From contig CAZVZK010000042.1 in assembly GCA_964630925.1 (NCBI GenBank), forward strand, positions 7,669-71,668: 64,000 nt of DNA. Reading direction: 5' to 3'. Below, piece by piece: positions 44,316 to 52,056 of the stretch (position 1 is its first letter; every line of letters starts with the position of its first letter). The notes under the pieces were generated by a model. That model saw nothing but the letters and a program-made list of their open reading frames with translations, was not told where the DNA came from and ran no database searches. Position numbers and translations under genes: made by a program. Source of the stretch: RGDT01 sp964630925. Lineage in GTDB: Bacteria; Planctomycetota; Planctomycetia; Gemmatales; Gemmataceae.

Positions 44316-44495
44316 TCAGCTGCCGCCGATGGTGCTGCCGACCGAGTTGAAGGTGTTGTTGGCGTTGGTGCCCAGGGTGGTGATCGCCGTGATGCACACG
44401 ACAATGATGAGGGCCAGCATCACGGCGTACTCGACCGCCGTCGGGCCGTCGTCGTTCTTGATGAAGTTGACGGCGGCGTTCCAGAGCTTCGACAT
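44316..44495 (-). CDS. Flp/Fap-type pilin, copy 1 (behind a c-di-GMP riboswitch)
   Basis: This 59-residue Flp prepilin has a short charged leader (SKLWNAAVNFIKNDDG), then PTAVEYA with the conserved Glu5-Tyr6 of the mature protein, a hydrophobic helix and a small polar tail. It is expected to be cleaved after the Gly and polymerised into a Tad pilus used in attachment. GGGAGACGAG precedes the ATG. The 5' leader carries a cyclic-di-GMP-I riboswitch about 180 bp upstream, giving a direct link between c-di-GMP and pilin expression. Confidence 0.92.
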   Translation of the reverse strand: MSKLWNAAVNFIKNDDGPTAVEYAVMLALIIVVCITAITTLGTNANNTFNSVGSTIGGS

Positions 44496-44540
44496 TTCTC
44501 GTCTCCCTTTCGCAAGTCCGGCAAAAGGCAATGAACGGTT

Positions 44541-44644
44541 CGCCCGCCCCCGCCAGCGCGGCGGGGGGTCGCGGGCCGGCCATCCCGCGTGATCGCACGC
44601 GGGCACGCCGGTATTCGGGGGCGGGGCTGAATGCCCTCAGCCCC
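44541..44644 (-). promoter_or_regulatory. leader hairpins between riboswitch and pilin start
   Basis: Two strong stems lie between the aptamer and the pilin gene. GGGGCTGA/TCAGCCCC with a 6-nt loop is at 44623-44644, directly after the aptamer. A C-rich/G-rich stem CCCCCGCC-GCGCT-GGCGGGGG is at about 44541-44575. Either may act as the expression platform; neither has a clear U-tract, so the mechanism is open. Confidence 0.5.
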
Positions 44645-44671
44645 TCATGCCCCACGGGCCGTCCTCGGAAT

Positions 44672-44773
44672 CGGTTCCTGGGTGGACTTACCTTTCGGCG
44701 GCCTGGCTGCCCCTGAGGGGCCCGTGGCTTTGCGTCCCACCATTGCTGATGGTTTGCCCTTGTCGAGGAACCC
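44672..44773 (-). promoter_or_regulatory. cyclic-di-GMP-I (GEMM) riboswitch
   Basis: On the minus strand the sequence contains GGGCAAACC, then GCAA in the hairpin loop, GGTGGGACGCAAAGCCACGG and, after a variable hairpin, CAGCCAGGCCGCCGA. These are the conserved blocks of the GEMM-I aptamer, including the tetraloop and tetraloop-receptor side. The P1 closing helix is formed by GGTTCCT (44766-44772) and AGGAACC (44673-44679). The location in the leader of an Flp pilin gene fits a c-di-GMP-controlled adhesion function. Confidence 0.9.
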
Positions 44774-44940
44774 GGTTCGGCCCATCGCTGCCCACGCCTT
44801 GCCCGCTCGCCCGCTGAGGCGTTCGTCCTCAACGGCGGGCCGCGTGGCCGGCGGCAGGAGGTTGACTGTTCACCCACTCCTGCTGCCGCTACTAGCGTGG
44901 GATACGTTCTGGACGGCGTCAACCGCATTCCGCGAATAAT

Positions 44941-44979
44941 CCGCACCCCCGGCGGGGCGTTCTCCTGCCGGGGGTGCGG
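44941..44979 (-). terminator. terminator after infC
   Basis: A perfect 13-bp stem CCGCACCCCCGGC/GCCGGGGGTGCGG with a 13-nt loop starts 16 bp after the infC stop on this strand and is followed by ATTATTC. It indicates that infC ends its transcript here, without rpmI and rplT. Confidence 0.8.
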
Positions 44980-44995
44980 TCTTCCTGCCCGGATC

Positions 44996-45547
44996 TCAGC
45001 CCTTGGCCGGCCTGGGGGCCAGCAGGGCGGTCATGCGCCGGCCCTCCATCGAGGGGGGCTTCTCGATCTTGCAGCAGTCGGCCAGCCTCTCCAGGACCTG
45101 GTCGAGGACGCGGCGGCCCTCCTCCTGGTGCTGCATCTCGCGGCCCCGGAACTGGACGGTGACGAGGACCTTGTCGTTGTGCTCGAGGAACTTGCGGGCC
45201 TGGTTGGCCTTCACCTCGATGTCGTGGTCGCCCGTCTTGGGGCGCACGCGCACCTCCTTCAGCTTCTGCACGTGCGCCTTCTGCTTGTCCTTCTTCCGCG
45301 ACTGCTCGTACCGCTGCTTGCCGTAGTCGAGGATCTTGCACACCGGCGGCTTCTCGTGCGGGGCCACCTCGACGAGGTCGAGGTTGGCCTCGCGCGCCAT
45401 CTCCATCGCCTGGGAGGTGGGCACCACGCCGAGCTGCTCGCCGGCGGGCCCGACCAGGCGCACGGGGGTGATGCGGATCTGTTCGTTGATGCGCGGGCCG
45501 CGGTCGGGCTGCATCTCGCGGCCGCGGTCACGGTCGAAGGGACGAAT
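44996..45547 (-). CDS. infC: translation initiation factor IF-3, AUU start codon
   Basis: IF-3 binds the 30S subunit and enforces start-codon and initiator tRNA selection. The protein shows INEQIRITPVRLVG, then EVAPHEKPPVCKILDYGK at the linker and the C-terminal domain KEVRVRPKTGDHDIEVK and VTVQFRGREMQH. The first in-frame ATG (45514) has no good ribosome-binding site. The frame extends 11 codons upstream to ATT at 45547 (IRPFDRDRGRE), which has AGGAG 8 bp before it (45556-45560). An AUU start is the classical infC feature allowing IF-3 to repress its own translation. The usual downstream partners rpmI and rplT are absent. Confidence 0.93.
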   Translation of the reverse strand: MRPFDRDRGREMQPDRGPRINEQIRITPVRLVGPAGEQLGVVPTSQAMEMAREANLDLVEVAPHEKPPVCKILDYGKQRYEQSRKKDKQKAHVQKLKEVRVRPKTGDHDIEVKANQARKFLEHNDKVLVTVQFRGREMQHQEEGRRVLDQVLERLADCCKIEKPPSMEGRRMTALLAPRPAKG

Positions 45548-45658
45548 ACCTCACTCTCCTGGGGGGTAGGGGCCGGGCACCTTCGGGTGGCCCCGCGCCG
45601 GGCGCCCATCCGGCCGGACACGCCGGCGCACCGTCCGGTTCGCCGCCGCGCCGCCATC

Positions 45659-45687
45659 AATCTAGCAAGGCGAGTAGATCTCGGGAA
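45659..45687 (-). promoter_or_regulatory. promoter candidate for infC
   Basis: On the minus strand TTCCCG (45682-45687) and TAGATT (45659-45664) are 17 bp apart, which would give an infC leader of about 105 nt. The -35 match is weak. Confidence 0.35.
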
Positions 45688-45720
45688 GATGTTTCGATTC
45701 CGCCCCCCGTGACTTTCCTC

Positions 45721-45748
45721 TTGCCCCCGGCGGGCCGGCCTGTATACT
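45721..45748 (+). promoter_or_regulatory. sigma70-like promoter
   Basis: TTGCCC (45721-45726), a 16-bp spacer and TATACT (45743-45748) lie about 40 bp upstream of the small membrane-anchored protein gene at 45790. This is the best -10 box seen in the window. Confidence 0.6.
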
Positions 45749-45789
45749 CCCCGCCCGACGTGGGTGTCCCCGTTCGGGAGGGCCTGGCG

Positions 45790-46278
45790 ATGACGGATCG
45801 TGGACGCTTGTTGTGGCTGATGGTCGGCCTCATCCTCGGGGCCGCCGGCGCCGTCCTGGTGTCCTACACCCAGCCGATGGCGCGGGCCGGCAACGACCGC
45901 TACGAGGACTACATCCTCTGCACCGGCGCCGTCGCCATCAACCGCGGCGCCCCCACCGACGGCGTCTGGCTCCTCGACTACCGCGCCGGCAAGCTCCTCG
46001 GCACCCTGATCGACCGCCTCAACGGCAAGATCGTCAGCTGGGCCGAGCTGGACCTCGTCAGCGAGTTCGGCCTGCCGCCGCGCCAGAACGTCCACTTCAT
46101 GATGACCACCGGCACGATCGCCAACGGGCAGGCGGCCCTCTACGTCGCCGAGACCTCGTCCGGCAAGTTCGGCGTCTACACCATGGGCCAGCGCCCCGAC
46201 GGCCAGGGCGGCGTCATGATCAAACGCCACGACCTCGTCCTGTTCCGCCAGCCGGCCATCCCCGCCCCCAAGGGCTGA
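45790..46278 (+). CDS. membrane-anchored hypothetical protein
   Basis: This 162-residue protein has one N-terminal hydrophobic helix (LLWLMVGLILGAAGAVLVSY) and a ~135-residue exported domain. That domain contains YEDYILCTGAVAINRGAPTD and VWLLDYRAGKLLGTLIDRLN, likely beta-rich. Similar proteins occur widely in planctomycetes without known function. ATG 45790 follows GGGAGGG. It has its own promoter. Confidence 0.65.
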   Translation: MTDRGRLLWLMVGLILGAAGAVLVSYTQPMARAGNDRYEDYILCTGAVAINRGAPTDGVWLLDYRAGKLLGTLIDRLNGKIVSWAELDLVSEFGLPPRQNVHFMMTTGTIANGQAALYVAETSSGKFGVYTMGQRPDGQGGVMIKRHDLVLFRQPAIPAPKG

Positions 46279-46326
46279 CCCGGCGGCAGAGGCATACATT
46301 GGCCGGGACCCCCAGGAGGCCCGGCC

Positions 46327-47103
46327 ATGCCTTTCGCGCTCATGTTGCTCATCGCCCCGCCGATCCCTGTCATCCCGCTGGCGAACGCCCACGCCCACAA
46401 CGACTACGCCCAACGCCGGCCCCTCCTCGACGCCCTCGATCACGGCTTCTGCAGCGTCGAGGCCGACATCTTCCTGCACAAGGGCGGCCTGCGCGTCGCC
46501 CACACCTGGCTCGAGGTCTGGGCCGCCGCACCGGGCCGCACCCTCGACGCCCTGTACCTCGCACCGCTGGCGCGGCGCGTGCGCGCCAACGGCGGACACG
46601 TCCACGCGCCCGGCAAGCCGTTCTTCCTCCTCATCGACATCAAGACCGAGGCCGGCCCGACGTATGAGGCGGCCGCCCGCGCCCTGGCGAAGTACCCGGA
46701 CGTGTTCAGCGGGCTCGAGGGCGGCGAATTCAAGCGGCGCGCCGTGACGGCGGTCATCTCGGGCAACGTGCCGCGCGAGGCCATCCGGGCGCAGAAGGTG
46801 CGGTTCGCCGGCATCGACGGGCGTCCCGGCGACCTGGACGGCGCCGACCCGGCGCACCTGATGCCGTGGATCAGCGCCTCGTGGGGGGGCCAATTCCGCT
46901 GGCGTGGCGACGGCCCGATGCCGGCGTCGGAGAAGACGGAGCTTGCCGACATCGTCAAACGCGCCCACGCCCGCGGGCGGATGGTGCGTTTCTGGGCCAC
47001 GCCGGAGAAGGCGTCGGTGTGGAAGGAGCTGCGGGCGGCGGGGGTGGACCTGATCAACACGGACCGCCTCGGCGAGCTGCGCGAATTCCTCCTGGCGCGG
47101 TGA
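46327..47103 (+). CDS. secreted GDPD/PI-PLC-superfamily phosphodiesterase-like protein
   Basis: This 258-residue protein has an N-terminal signal (ALMLLIAPPIPVIPLANA) and the TIM-barrel phosphodiesterase opening AHAHNDYAQRRPLLDAL followed by FCSVEADIFLHKGGLRVAH. His, Asn, Glu, Asp and the second His lie in the positions used for metal and phosphate binding. PFFLLIDIKTEAG and the C-terminal VDLINTDRL also fit. It is probably exported and acts on a phosphodiester; the substrate is unknown. The 47-bp gap suggests cotranscription with the preceding gene. Confidence 0.78.
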   Translation: MPFALMLLIAPPIPVIPLANAHAHNDYAQRRPLLDALDHGFCSVEADIFLHKGGLRVAHTWLEVWAAAPGRTLDALYLAPLARRVRANGGHVHAPGKPFFLLIDIKTEAGPTYEAAARALAKYPDVFSGLEGGEFKRRAVTAVISGNVPREAIRAQKVRFAGIDGRPGDLDGADPAHLMPWISASWGGQFRWRGDGPMPASEKTELADIVKRAHARGRMVRFWATPEKASVWKELRAAGVDLINTDRLGELREFLLAR

Positions 47104-47153
47104 GGATCCGTGGCGGCAGGCGTCCCCGTTGCGCGACACGAGGGGGCTGGCAT

Positions 47154-47534
47154 TCACGGCTTCTTCGCGGGGGACGACTTCATCGCCTCGCGGACCATCT
47201 CGGCCATCCGGGCGGGGGTGATGCGGACGGGGGCCTTCTTCCCCGCCGGGAAGGCCCCGCCGACGTGCTTCTCGACCAGGGCGTCGGGGATCTGGATGGA
47301 GAGGCGTTCCTCCAGCTCCATGACCATCTCGACGAGGTCGAGGTCGTCCGCGTTCAGCGGCGGGTCGGAGATGGGGGCGTCCATATTCAGCGAGGCGGGG
47401 TTGACGTTCAGCGTCTTCGCGACGACCTCCCGCACCGTGCGTTCGGCGTCGTCCTTCACAGACGGCGCGGCCCCCTGCGGTGAGCAGCCCAATGCCGCGA
47501 GGACCAACCCCAGAGCCGCGACCCGAGCTGACAT
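47154..47534 (-). CDS. acyl-carrier-protein-like lipoprotein lacking the carrier serine
   Basis: This 126-residue protein has a signal peptide with lipobox VLAALGC. A domain that aligns with acyl carrier proteins follows (VREVVAKTLNVNPASLNMDA, then LNADDLDLVEMVMELEERLS and IQIPD). In true carriers the central motif is DSL, with the serine carrying phosphopantetheine; here it reads DDL. Export and loss of the serine argue against acyl carrying and for a structural or interaction role. ATG 47534 is at the signal peptide. Convergent with the phosphodiesterase-like gene. Confidence 0.75.
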   Translation of the reverse strand: MSARVAALGLVLAALGCSPQGAAPSVKDDAERTVREVVAKTLNVNPASLNMDAPISDPPLNADDLDLVEMVMELEERLSIQIPDALVEKHVGGAFPAGKKAPVRITPARMAEMVREAMKSSPAKKP

Positions 47535-47593
47535 GGACGCCCCTCCCGTACCCACCTCATTGTAACCCCGGCCGGCGGGTGAAAGGCCACGAA

Positions 47594-48025
47594 TCACCTC
47601 GCCTCGTCGCGATACGGCGCGTGGCCGTAATACTTCGGCACGTCATCGAGGCGGACGTGCAGCCACGCCACGCCCGCGCCGGCCGTGCTGAGCCACACGG
47701 GCCTCGTGCCGACACGCCGGGTCATCGCCGCGCCGACGGCGGCCCACAAGGCATGCCGCTGCCCCTCCGGCACGCCGCGCGCGAACGCCGCGAGGTGGGC
47801 GTAATGCCCCGCCGGCCCGCGCGGGCACGGCACGACGAGGACGGCGTCACCGCCGAGGTTGGGGAACGTCGCCACGTCGCCGGCGCCGAAGTGGGCCGCG
47901 AACGGTTTCGGGTCGGGACGGACGGCGAGGCCTGGGCTGTCACGCAGGACGAATTCGAAGGGCCGGTGCAGTGTCGCGGACGCGACCGGCGGCGTCTCCC
48001 AGCGGAACGCGGTGAACGACCACAT
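47594..48025 (-). CDS. conserved hypothetical protein
   Basis: This 143-residue cytosolic protein has the motif RPVWLSTAGAGVAWLHVRLD followed by KYYGHAPYRDE at the C-terminus, a pattern I associate with a small uncharacterised bacterial family (possibly DUF6940). Invariant-looking Trp, His and Tyr residues suggest a binding or catalytic site. It follows the membrane protein gene at 48052 by 26 bp and is probably cotranscribed. Confidence 0.6.
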   Translation of the reverse strand: MWSFTAFRWETPPVASATLHRPFEFVLRDSPGLAVRPDPKPFAAHFGAGDVATFPNLGGDAVLVVPCPRGPAGHYAHLAAFARGVPEGQRHALWAAVGAAMTRRVGTRPVWLSTAGAGVAWLHVRLDDVPKYYGHAPYRDEAR

Positions 48026-48051
48026 CTCGCGACCTCAAGCACCGAGAACGT

Positions 48052-48693
48052 TCATCGTCGCCGCCAGACCTCAAGTACCGGCTGGTTAGCCTCCGCTGCC
48101 TCGATCAGCGTGAACCAATCCGGCGGGATCCCAGGCAGATGCATTGTCAACGCCTCAACGACTTTTCCGAATCCACGCCAGCGGTGGTAGAGCTGGAGCC
48201 GATCCCCGTGTTCCCCAGACAGGGTGACGCAGGCGAAAAGCTCATTCACGCCGACAACCGTTTCCTTGTAACCGATGACGGCCTGGATCTCTTGCCAGGC
48301 GATGCCCGTCCGGCAACCGCCCTCGTCCAACCGCCAGACGCCCTCCTCATCAGCAACGAGAAGGGTGTCGCAGTCAATCGTCGCCATCTCCCTCGCCACC
48401 GAGTAACTGCTCCCCCAGTCGAGAAGCCTGAATGAGATGGCGAGTATCGGGAACAGCACGACGACACAAGTGGCGGAGGGGCCGGCGACGATGCCGGCGA
48501 GCCACAAGAGGGACGTCCATTCCGCCAACCACCACAAGCCCAGCAGGACAAGCCCGGCGGTGAGGAACCCCGCGTGTGCCTCGTGCCAATGCTGACAATA
48601 GATCACCCGAAGCGGCAATCCCAGCAGCGGCCGCTCGCCGAGCGCCTCCAGACGGTCCAAGAACACATGGACCGGGTGCCTTTTCCGGGTCAC
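48052..48693 (-). CDS. hypothetical two-helix membrane protein
   Basis: This 213-residue protein has two adjacent hydrophobic helices (GFLTAGLVLLGLWWLAEWTS; LLWLAGIVAGPSATCVVVLF) and a third weaker one. A C-terminal cytosolic domain of about 110 residues (DCDTLLVADEEGVWRLDEGG; LYHRWRGFGKVVEALTMHLP) resembles PH-like domains in length and pattern. No family is recognised. It is the first gene of a small operon with the 143-residue hypothetical protein. Confidence 0.6.
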   Translation of the reverse strand: MTRKRHPVHVFLDRLEALGERPLLGLPLRVIYCQHWHEAHAGFLTAGLVLLGLWWLAEWTSLLWLAGIVAGPSATCVVVLFPILAISFRLLDWGSSYSVAREMATIDCDTLLVADEEGVWRLDEGGCRTGIAWQEIQAVIGYKETVVGVNELFACVTLSGEHGDRLQLYHRWRGFGKVVEALTMHLPGIPPDWFTLIEAAEANQPVLEVWRRR

Positions 48694-48697
48694 ACCG

Positions 48698-48862
48698 TCA
48701 CTTCTCCGACGCCGACAGCGCCTTGTAGTAGCTCCGCAGCAGCGCCTCGTACCCCGCCGGGTAGCCGGCCTCGCTACCCTGCACCAGCTCCTTCCGCGGC
48801 TCCGGCGGCAGCTCCCGCGCCCGGCTGATCGCGCCCGCCGCCGACGTGTCCAGGCCGCTTAG
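48698..48862 (-). pseudogene. C-terminal remnant of a larger protein
   Basis: The frame ending at 48698 reads DTSAAGAISRARELPPEPRK and then YPAGYEALLRSYYKALSASE before its stop. This looks like the helical C-terminal tail found in large planctomycete hypothetical proteins. Upstream of about 48862 the frame is only low-complexity Pro/Arg sequence, with no start, so the rest of the gene seems to be lost. Confidence 0.45.
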
Positions 48863-49006
48863 GCGAGGAGGGCGGGAGGGCTGGGGCAGGCAGAGCTATT
48901 GTGCGCGCGGCGGGACGGGGCGGCCACCTCGCGCCCTTGCTGCCCCCCCTGCCGGCCGCTACCGTGGTAGTGGAACACCTCCAATCACCGTTCAGGGAAG
49001 GCCACC

Positions 49007-49723
49007 ATGTCGCTCCCTGTCTCCCTCCTGCATCACGTCGAGCAGCACGGCTGCTTCACGGGGTGTTACGGCAGTGACGCCAACGCCAGCGTCTGCCTGT
49101 CGCCCACCCAGCCACTACAGCCGATGGTCATCGTCTCCTGCCTGGACTGCCTGGGCAAGGTCGCCGTCCCGCGGCCGCTGCTGCCGGCCGCGGCCACGAC
49201 CTACTCCCTGTCGCAGGCGCTCACCGATCACCTGCGGCAGAAACGCGGCTTCAAGCTGTCGTGTTCGGGCTACCACGCCGTCGGCGCCGGCTTCTGGCTG
49301 AGTTACGCCTACTACGGCTGCGGGCTGTTCCTGATCAGCGCGGAGCGGTCGCGCCAGCTCGGCACCGACCTCGACGTGCTGATGCTGGGCATCCAGCACA
49401 AGGTGGTGCAGCCGGCGGACCCGCTCATGGCCGACCCGGGGCAGTTCCGCACCGAGACGGTGTACGTCAACTTCAGTCAGCCCCAGGCGGGCATCGCCGG
49501 CAAGCAGCAGCTCCTCTCGTCGCCGCAGGTCAGCACGCAGGCCCGGCCCGGCTGGCAGAAGGTGACCTTGGCCGAGTTCCTGCCGCTGGCCACGGCCCCC
49601 CCGGCGGCCGTGCCGGCGGCACCGCCCAAACCCCTCAAGGCCGGCGACACCTGCCCGAAGTGCAAGGCCAAGATCGCGGTGCGCCCGCTGCTCAACGGCA
49701 GCTTCCTCGGGTGCCTGTGTTGA
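49007..49723 (+). CDS. hypothetical protein with C-terminal zinc-ribbon-like motif
   Basis: This 238-residue protein ends in DTCPKCKAKIAVRPLLNGSF followed by a CLC, a probable zinc knuckle. The N-terminal 170 residues contain several cysteines (HGCFTGCYGSDANASVCLS; VIVSCLDCLGK) and no membrane helix. I recognise no family. ATG 49007 has GGAAGG upstream. It is convergent with the DUF6807 gene, 13 bp apart. Confidence 0.6.
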   Translation: MSLPVSLLHHVEQHGCFTGCYGSDANASVCLSPTQPLQPMVIVSCLDCLGKVAVPRPLLPAAATTYSLSQALTDHLRQKRGFKLSCSGYHAVGAGFWLSYAYYGCGLFLISAERSRQLGTDLDVLMLGIQHKVVQPADPLMADPGQFRTETVYVNFSQPQAGIAGKQQLLSSPQVSTQARPGWQKVTLAEFLPLATAPPAAVPAAPPKPLKAGDTCPKCKAKIAVRPLLNGSFLGCLC

Positions 49724-49736
49724 CGGATGCCTGGGG

Positions 49737-50957
49737 TCACTCCTTCGCCTTGGCCGTCACCTTGACCGGATCGACGAACGCCTTGGCCAGCGCCGCCAGC
49801 TCCTCAGGCTTCATCTCGCCCTTCTGCACCCACACGCGGTAGCGGACGACGAGCGGCGCGTCCTGCTTCACCGTCGTGACGAAGTACGAGCCGAAGCGGC
49901 CGTAGGTGCGCTCGCTGTAGCGGGCCTCCTTCGGGTTGTCCGGGTGGTCGAGGTAGCCCACGGTGTAGCGCTGGTCGCCGACGACGAAGCTCATCCCCAG
50001 CCAGGGCAGGTCGGCGTGCTTCTTGTTGCCGGGCCAGTTCACCTCGGTGCCCTTCTTCCCCACGCCGTCGGGGCGGACGAAGTACGTCTCCTTCGTCGTC
50101 CTGTCGGCCACCTCGTTGCTCGCCCGGAAGTGGAAGCCCGCGTGCTGCGGGTCGCCGTCGAGCTTCACGTCCTCACCCTTCGGCGTCAGGCGCGAGGCGA
50201 AGTCGATGAGCGTCCCGCCGGGCAGCGGGACGGCGGCCAGCTCACGCAGCTCCGTGGCGAACGTCTTGCCGCCCACGCCGTTCCAGCCGACGGCCACGAG
50301 GTGGCGGCCGATGACGGGGTTGGCGGGCGTCTCGTCGAGGATCCTGTCGTGGGCCTGGTGCGTCTGCCCCTTGCAGTGCCAGATGTCCACGGTGTTCTTG
50401 CCGTAGGACGCCTTCATGAAGCCGTAGAAGAGGCCGCGGTGGTGCGTGAACTTGCCGCCGGGGCCCTTGGTGATCATCTTGCCGTCGTCGAACACCTGAT
50501 GGAAGACCTTGAAGGTGTTCTCGCGTGTCATGGCCGAGGTCTCATCCAGCTTCGGCATCTCGTAGCGGAGGACGGGCGTGGCCTTCGGCCCATTGACGAG
50601 CGTGGCCGTGGCCGACTCGCGCGTCCAGCGGAGGCCGGCGTCGGCGGCGGGCGGCGCCTTGGCCTCGGACAGGGCGAGGGTGAGGGTGAGGGACTTGCCG
50701 GCGTCGAGCCTGTCGAGGACGAACCACGCCTCGAGGAGCCGCTTGCCGGCGCCGGGCTTGCCGGCGAGCAGGCCGGGGCCGACGAGGGCGACGGGGACGT
50801 CCTTGCCGCCGGCGGACAGGGAGGCGGTGTAGTTGGTGCCGTCGGGCGCGACGAGGGGGATGCGGACCGCCTCGTTACGGCGGTCCAGCTTGCCGGCGTC
50901 GATGGTGACGGTGAAGGAGAGGTCGGCGTGCAGGAGGGCGAGGAGCGGGAGTAGCAT
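49737..50957 (-). CDS. DUF6807 (PmoA-like) secreted protein
   Basis: This 406-residue protein has a short signal (LLPLLALLHADLS). Its two beta-rich parts are typical of the family annotated as methane oxygenase PmoA-like or DUF6807. Typical blocks are LRYEMPKLDE, FTHHRGLFYGFMKASYG, DIWHCKGQTHQAHDRIL and LPWLGMSFVVGDQRYTVGYL. Despite the name the family is not a methane monooxygenase; planctomycetes often carry it near sugar-related genes, and a carbohydrate role is an inference. The His pairs may bind a metal. Confidence 0.8.
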   Translation of the reverse strand: MLLPLLALLHADLSFTVTIDAGKLDRRNEAVRIPLVAPDGTNYTASLSAGGKDVPVALVGPGLLAGKPGAGKRLLEAWFVLDRLDAGKSLTLTLALSEAKAPPAADAGLRWTRESATATLVNGPKATPVLRYEMPKLDETSAMTRENTFKVFHQVFDDGKMITKGPGGKFTHHRGLFYGFMKASYGKNTVDIWHCKGQTHQAHDRILDETPANPVIGRHLVAVGWNGVGGKTFATELRELAAVPLPGGTLIDFASRLTPKGEDVKLDGDPQHAGFHFRASNEVADRTTKETYFVRPDGVGKKGTEVNWPGNKKHADLPWLGMSFVVGDQRYTVGYLDHPDNPKEARYSERTYGRFGSYFVTTVKQDAPLVVRYRVWVQKGEMKPEELAALAKAFVDPVKVTAKAKE

Positions 50958-51059
50958 GTGTTGGCCTCCGGGTGATGGAGGCAATGTAGGGATCGGGGTG
51001 CGGCCGTGGCACGCCGCGTGCAACGACCCGCCTCGCGCCGACGCCCGGGGGGGGATGCC

Positions 51060-51878
51060 ATGCGGACTGACGAGGGGGCCTCCGCCGAGGACCGCGCCTT
51101 GAAGGCGTATCAGGAGGCCTTCGAGCCGGAGCTGGCGGACGCGGTGCGGCGTCACCGCCTCCCCCGGGACGCGCGCGTCCTGGACTGCCCGTGCGGGGCC
51201 GGGTTCTACACGCGCCTGCTGGCGCGGCACCTACGCGGCGGGTCGCTCGTGGCCGCCGACACCTCGCCGGCGAACCTGGGCCGGGCGGCGGATGCCGTCG
51301 GCCCGGCGCCGCCCGGCGTGGAGGTCAGGTTCGTGAAGGCGGACGCCTACCGCCTGCCGTTCGAGGAGGCGTCGTTCGACCTGGTGTGGTGCGCCCAGAG
51401 CATGATCAGCCTGGACGACCCGGCGGCGGCGGTGCGCGAGATGGCCCGGGTGCTGAGGCCGGGGGGGACGCTCGCCGTGCTGGAGACGGACGAGTACCAC
51501 CACGTGCTGCTGCCCTGGCCGGTGGGGCTGGAGGTGGCGATCCACCGGGCGGTGCGGGCGGCGTGCCGGGCGCGGTACGGGTCCGGGGCGAAGCTCGCCC
51601 AGCCGCGGAAGCTGCGCGGCCACCTGATCGACGCGGGCCTGACGCCGGCGTGCAAGATGACCGTCGTCGCGGACCGGGCGGCGCCGTTCGGGCCGAAGGA
51701 GCGCGAGTTCCTGGGCCGCCATTTCGAGCAGCTCAGGTCGCTGGTGAGGCCGGAGCTGACGGGCGAGGAGTGGGGGGAGCTGGTGAGGCTCACCGACCCG
51801 GACGGGCCGGACAGCCTCCTGACGGGCCCCGACGTCGAGATGACCTGCCTGGCGGCGGTGGCGCGGGGGACGAAATGA
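51060..51878 (+). CDS. class I SAM-dependent methyltransferase
   Basis: This 272-residue protein has motif I VLDCPCGAGFYTRLLARHL, an acidic residue after the second strand (LVAADTSPANL), the motif FVKADAYRLPFEEASFDLVW and VLRPGGTLAVLETDEY. It resembles UbiE/ubiquinone-type small-molecule methyltransferases; the substrate is unknown. A GGGGGGGATGCC leader precedes the ATG at 51060. Divergent from the DUF6807 gene. Confidence 0.85.
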   Translation: MRTDEGASAEDRALKAYQEAFEPELADAVRRHRLPRDARVLDCPCGAGFYTRLLARHLRGGSLVAADTSPANLGRAADAVGPAPPGVEVRFVKADAYRLPFEEASFDLVWCAQSMISLDDPAAAVREMARVLRPGGTLAVLETDEYHHVLLPWPVGLEVAIHRAVRAACRARYGSGAKLAQPRKLRGHLIDAGLTPACKMTVVADRAAPFGPKEREFLGRHFEQLRSLVRPELTGEEWGELVRLTDPDGPDSLLTGPDVEMTCLAAVARGTK

Positions 51879-51888
51879 CACCCTCCCC

Positions 51889-52056
51889 GGCCCGGCCTTC
51901 GTCCCTCGGCCGCGGCTCCAGCTGGTGGTGGCCCGGCAGGGAGGACGCCTGCCTGTCGTCCACCGCCTTCAGGTCATCGCCCACCCGCGCCGCCAGCTGG
52001 CGGATCTTCAGCGGACCGCGATACCCCAGCACCGCGTAGGTCGGCCCCGTCACGCC
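51889..52056 (-). pseudogene. decayed copy of the mfd 3' end (fragment 1)
   Basis: The minus strand reads GVTGPTYAVLGYRGPLKIRQ, LAARVGDDLKAVDDRQ and GHHQLEPRP, matching the C-terminus of Mfd at 56065. The fragment starts exactly where the stop of the preceding hypothetical gene (52050) lies. It lacks the rest of mfd. Changes such as RQASSLPG for KQAYFLLG show that it is no longer under selection. Confidence 0.85.

Noticed and set aside
45481..45514. ATG at 45514 as the infC start
   Set aside because: There is no ribosome-binding site at proper distance, while ATT at 45547 has AGGAG 8 bp upstream and fits the known infC pattern.
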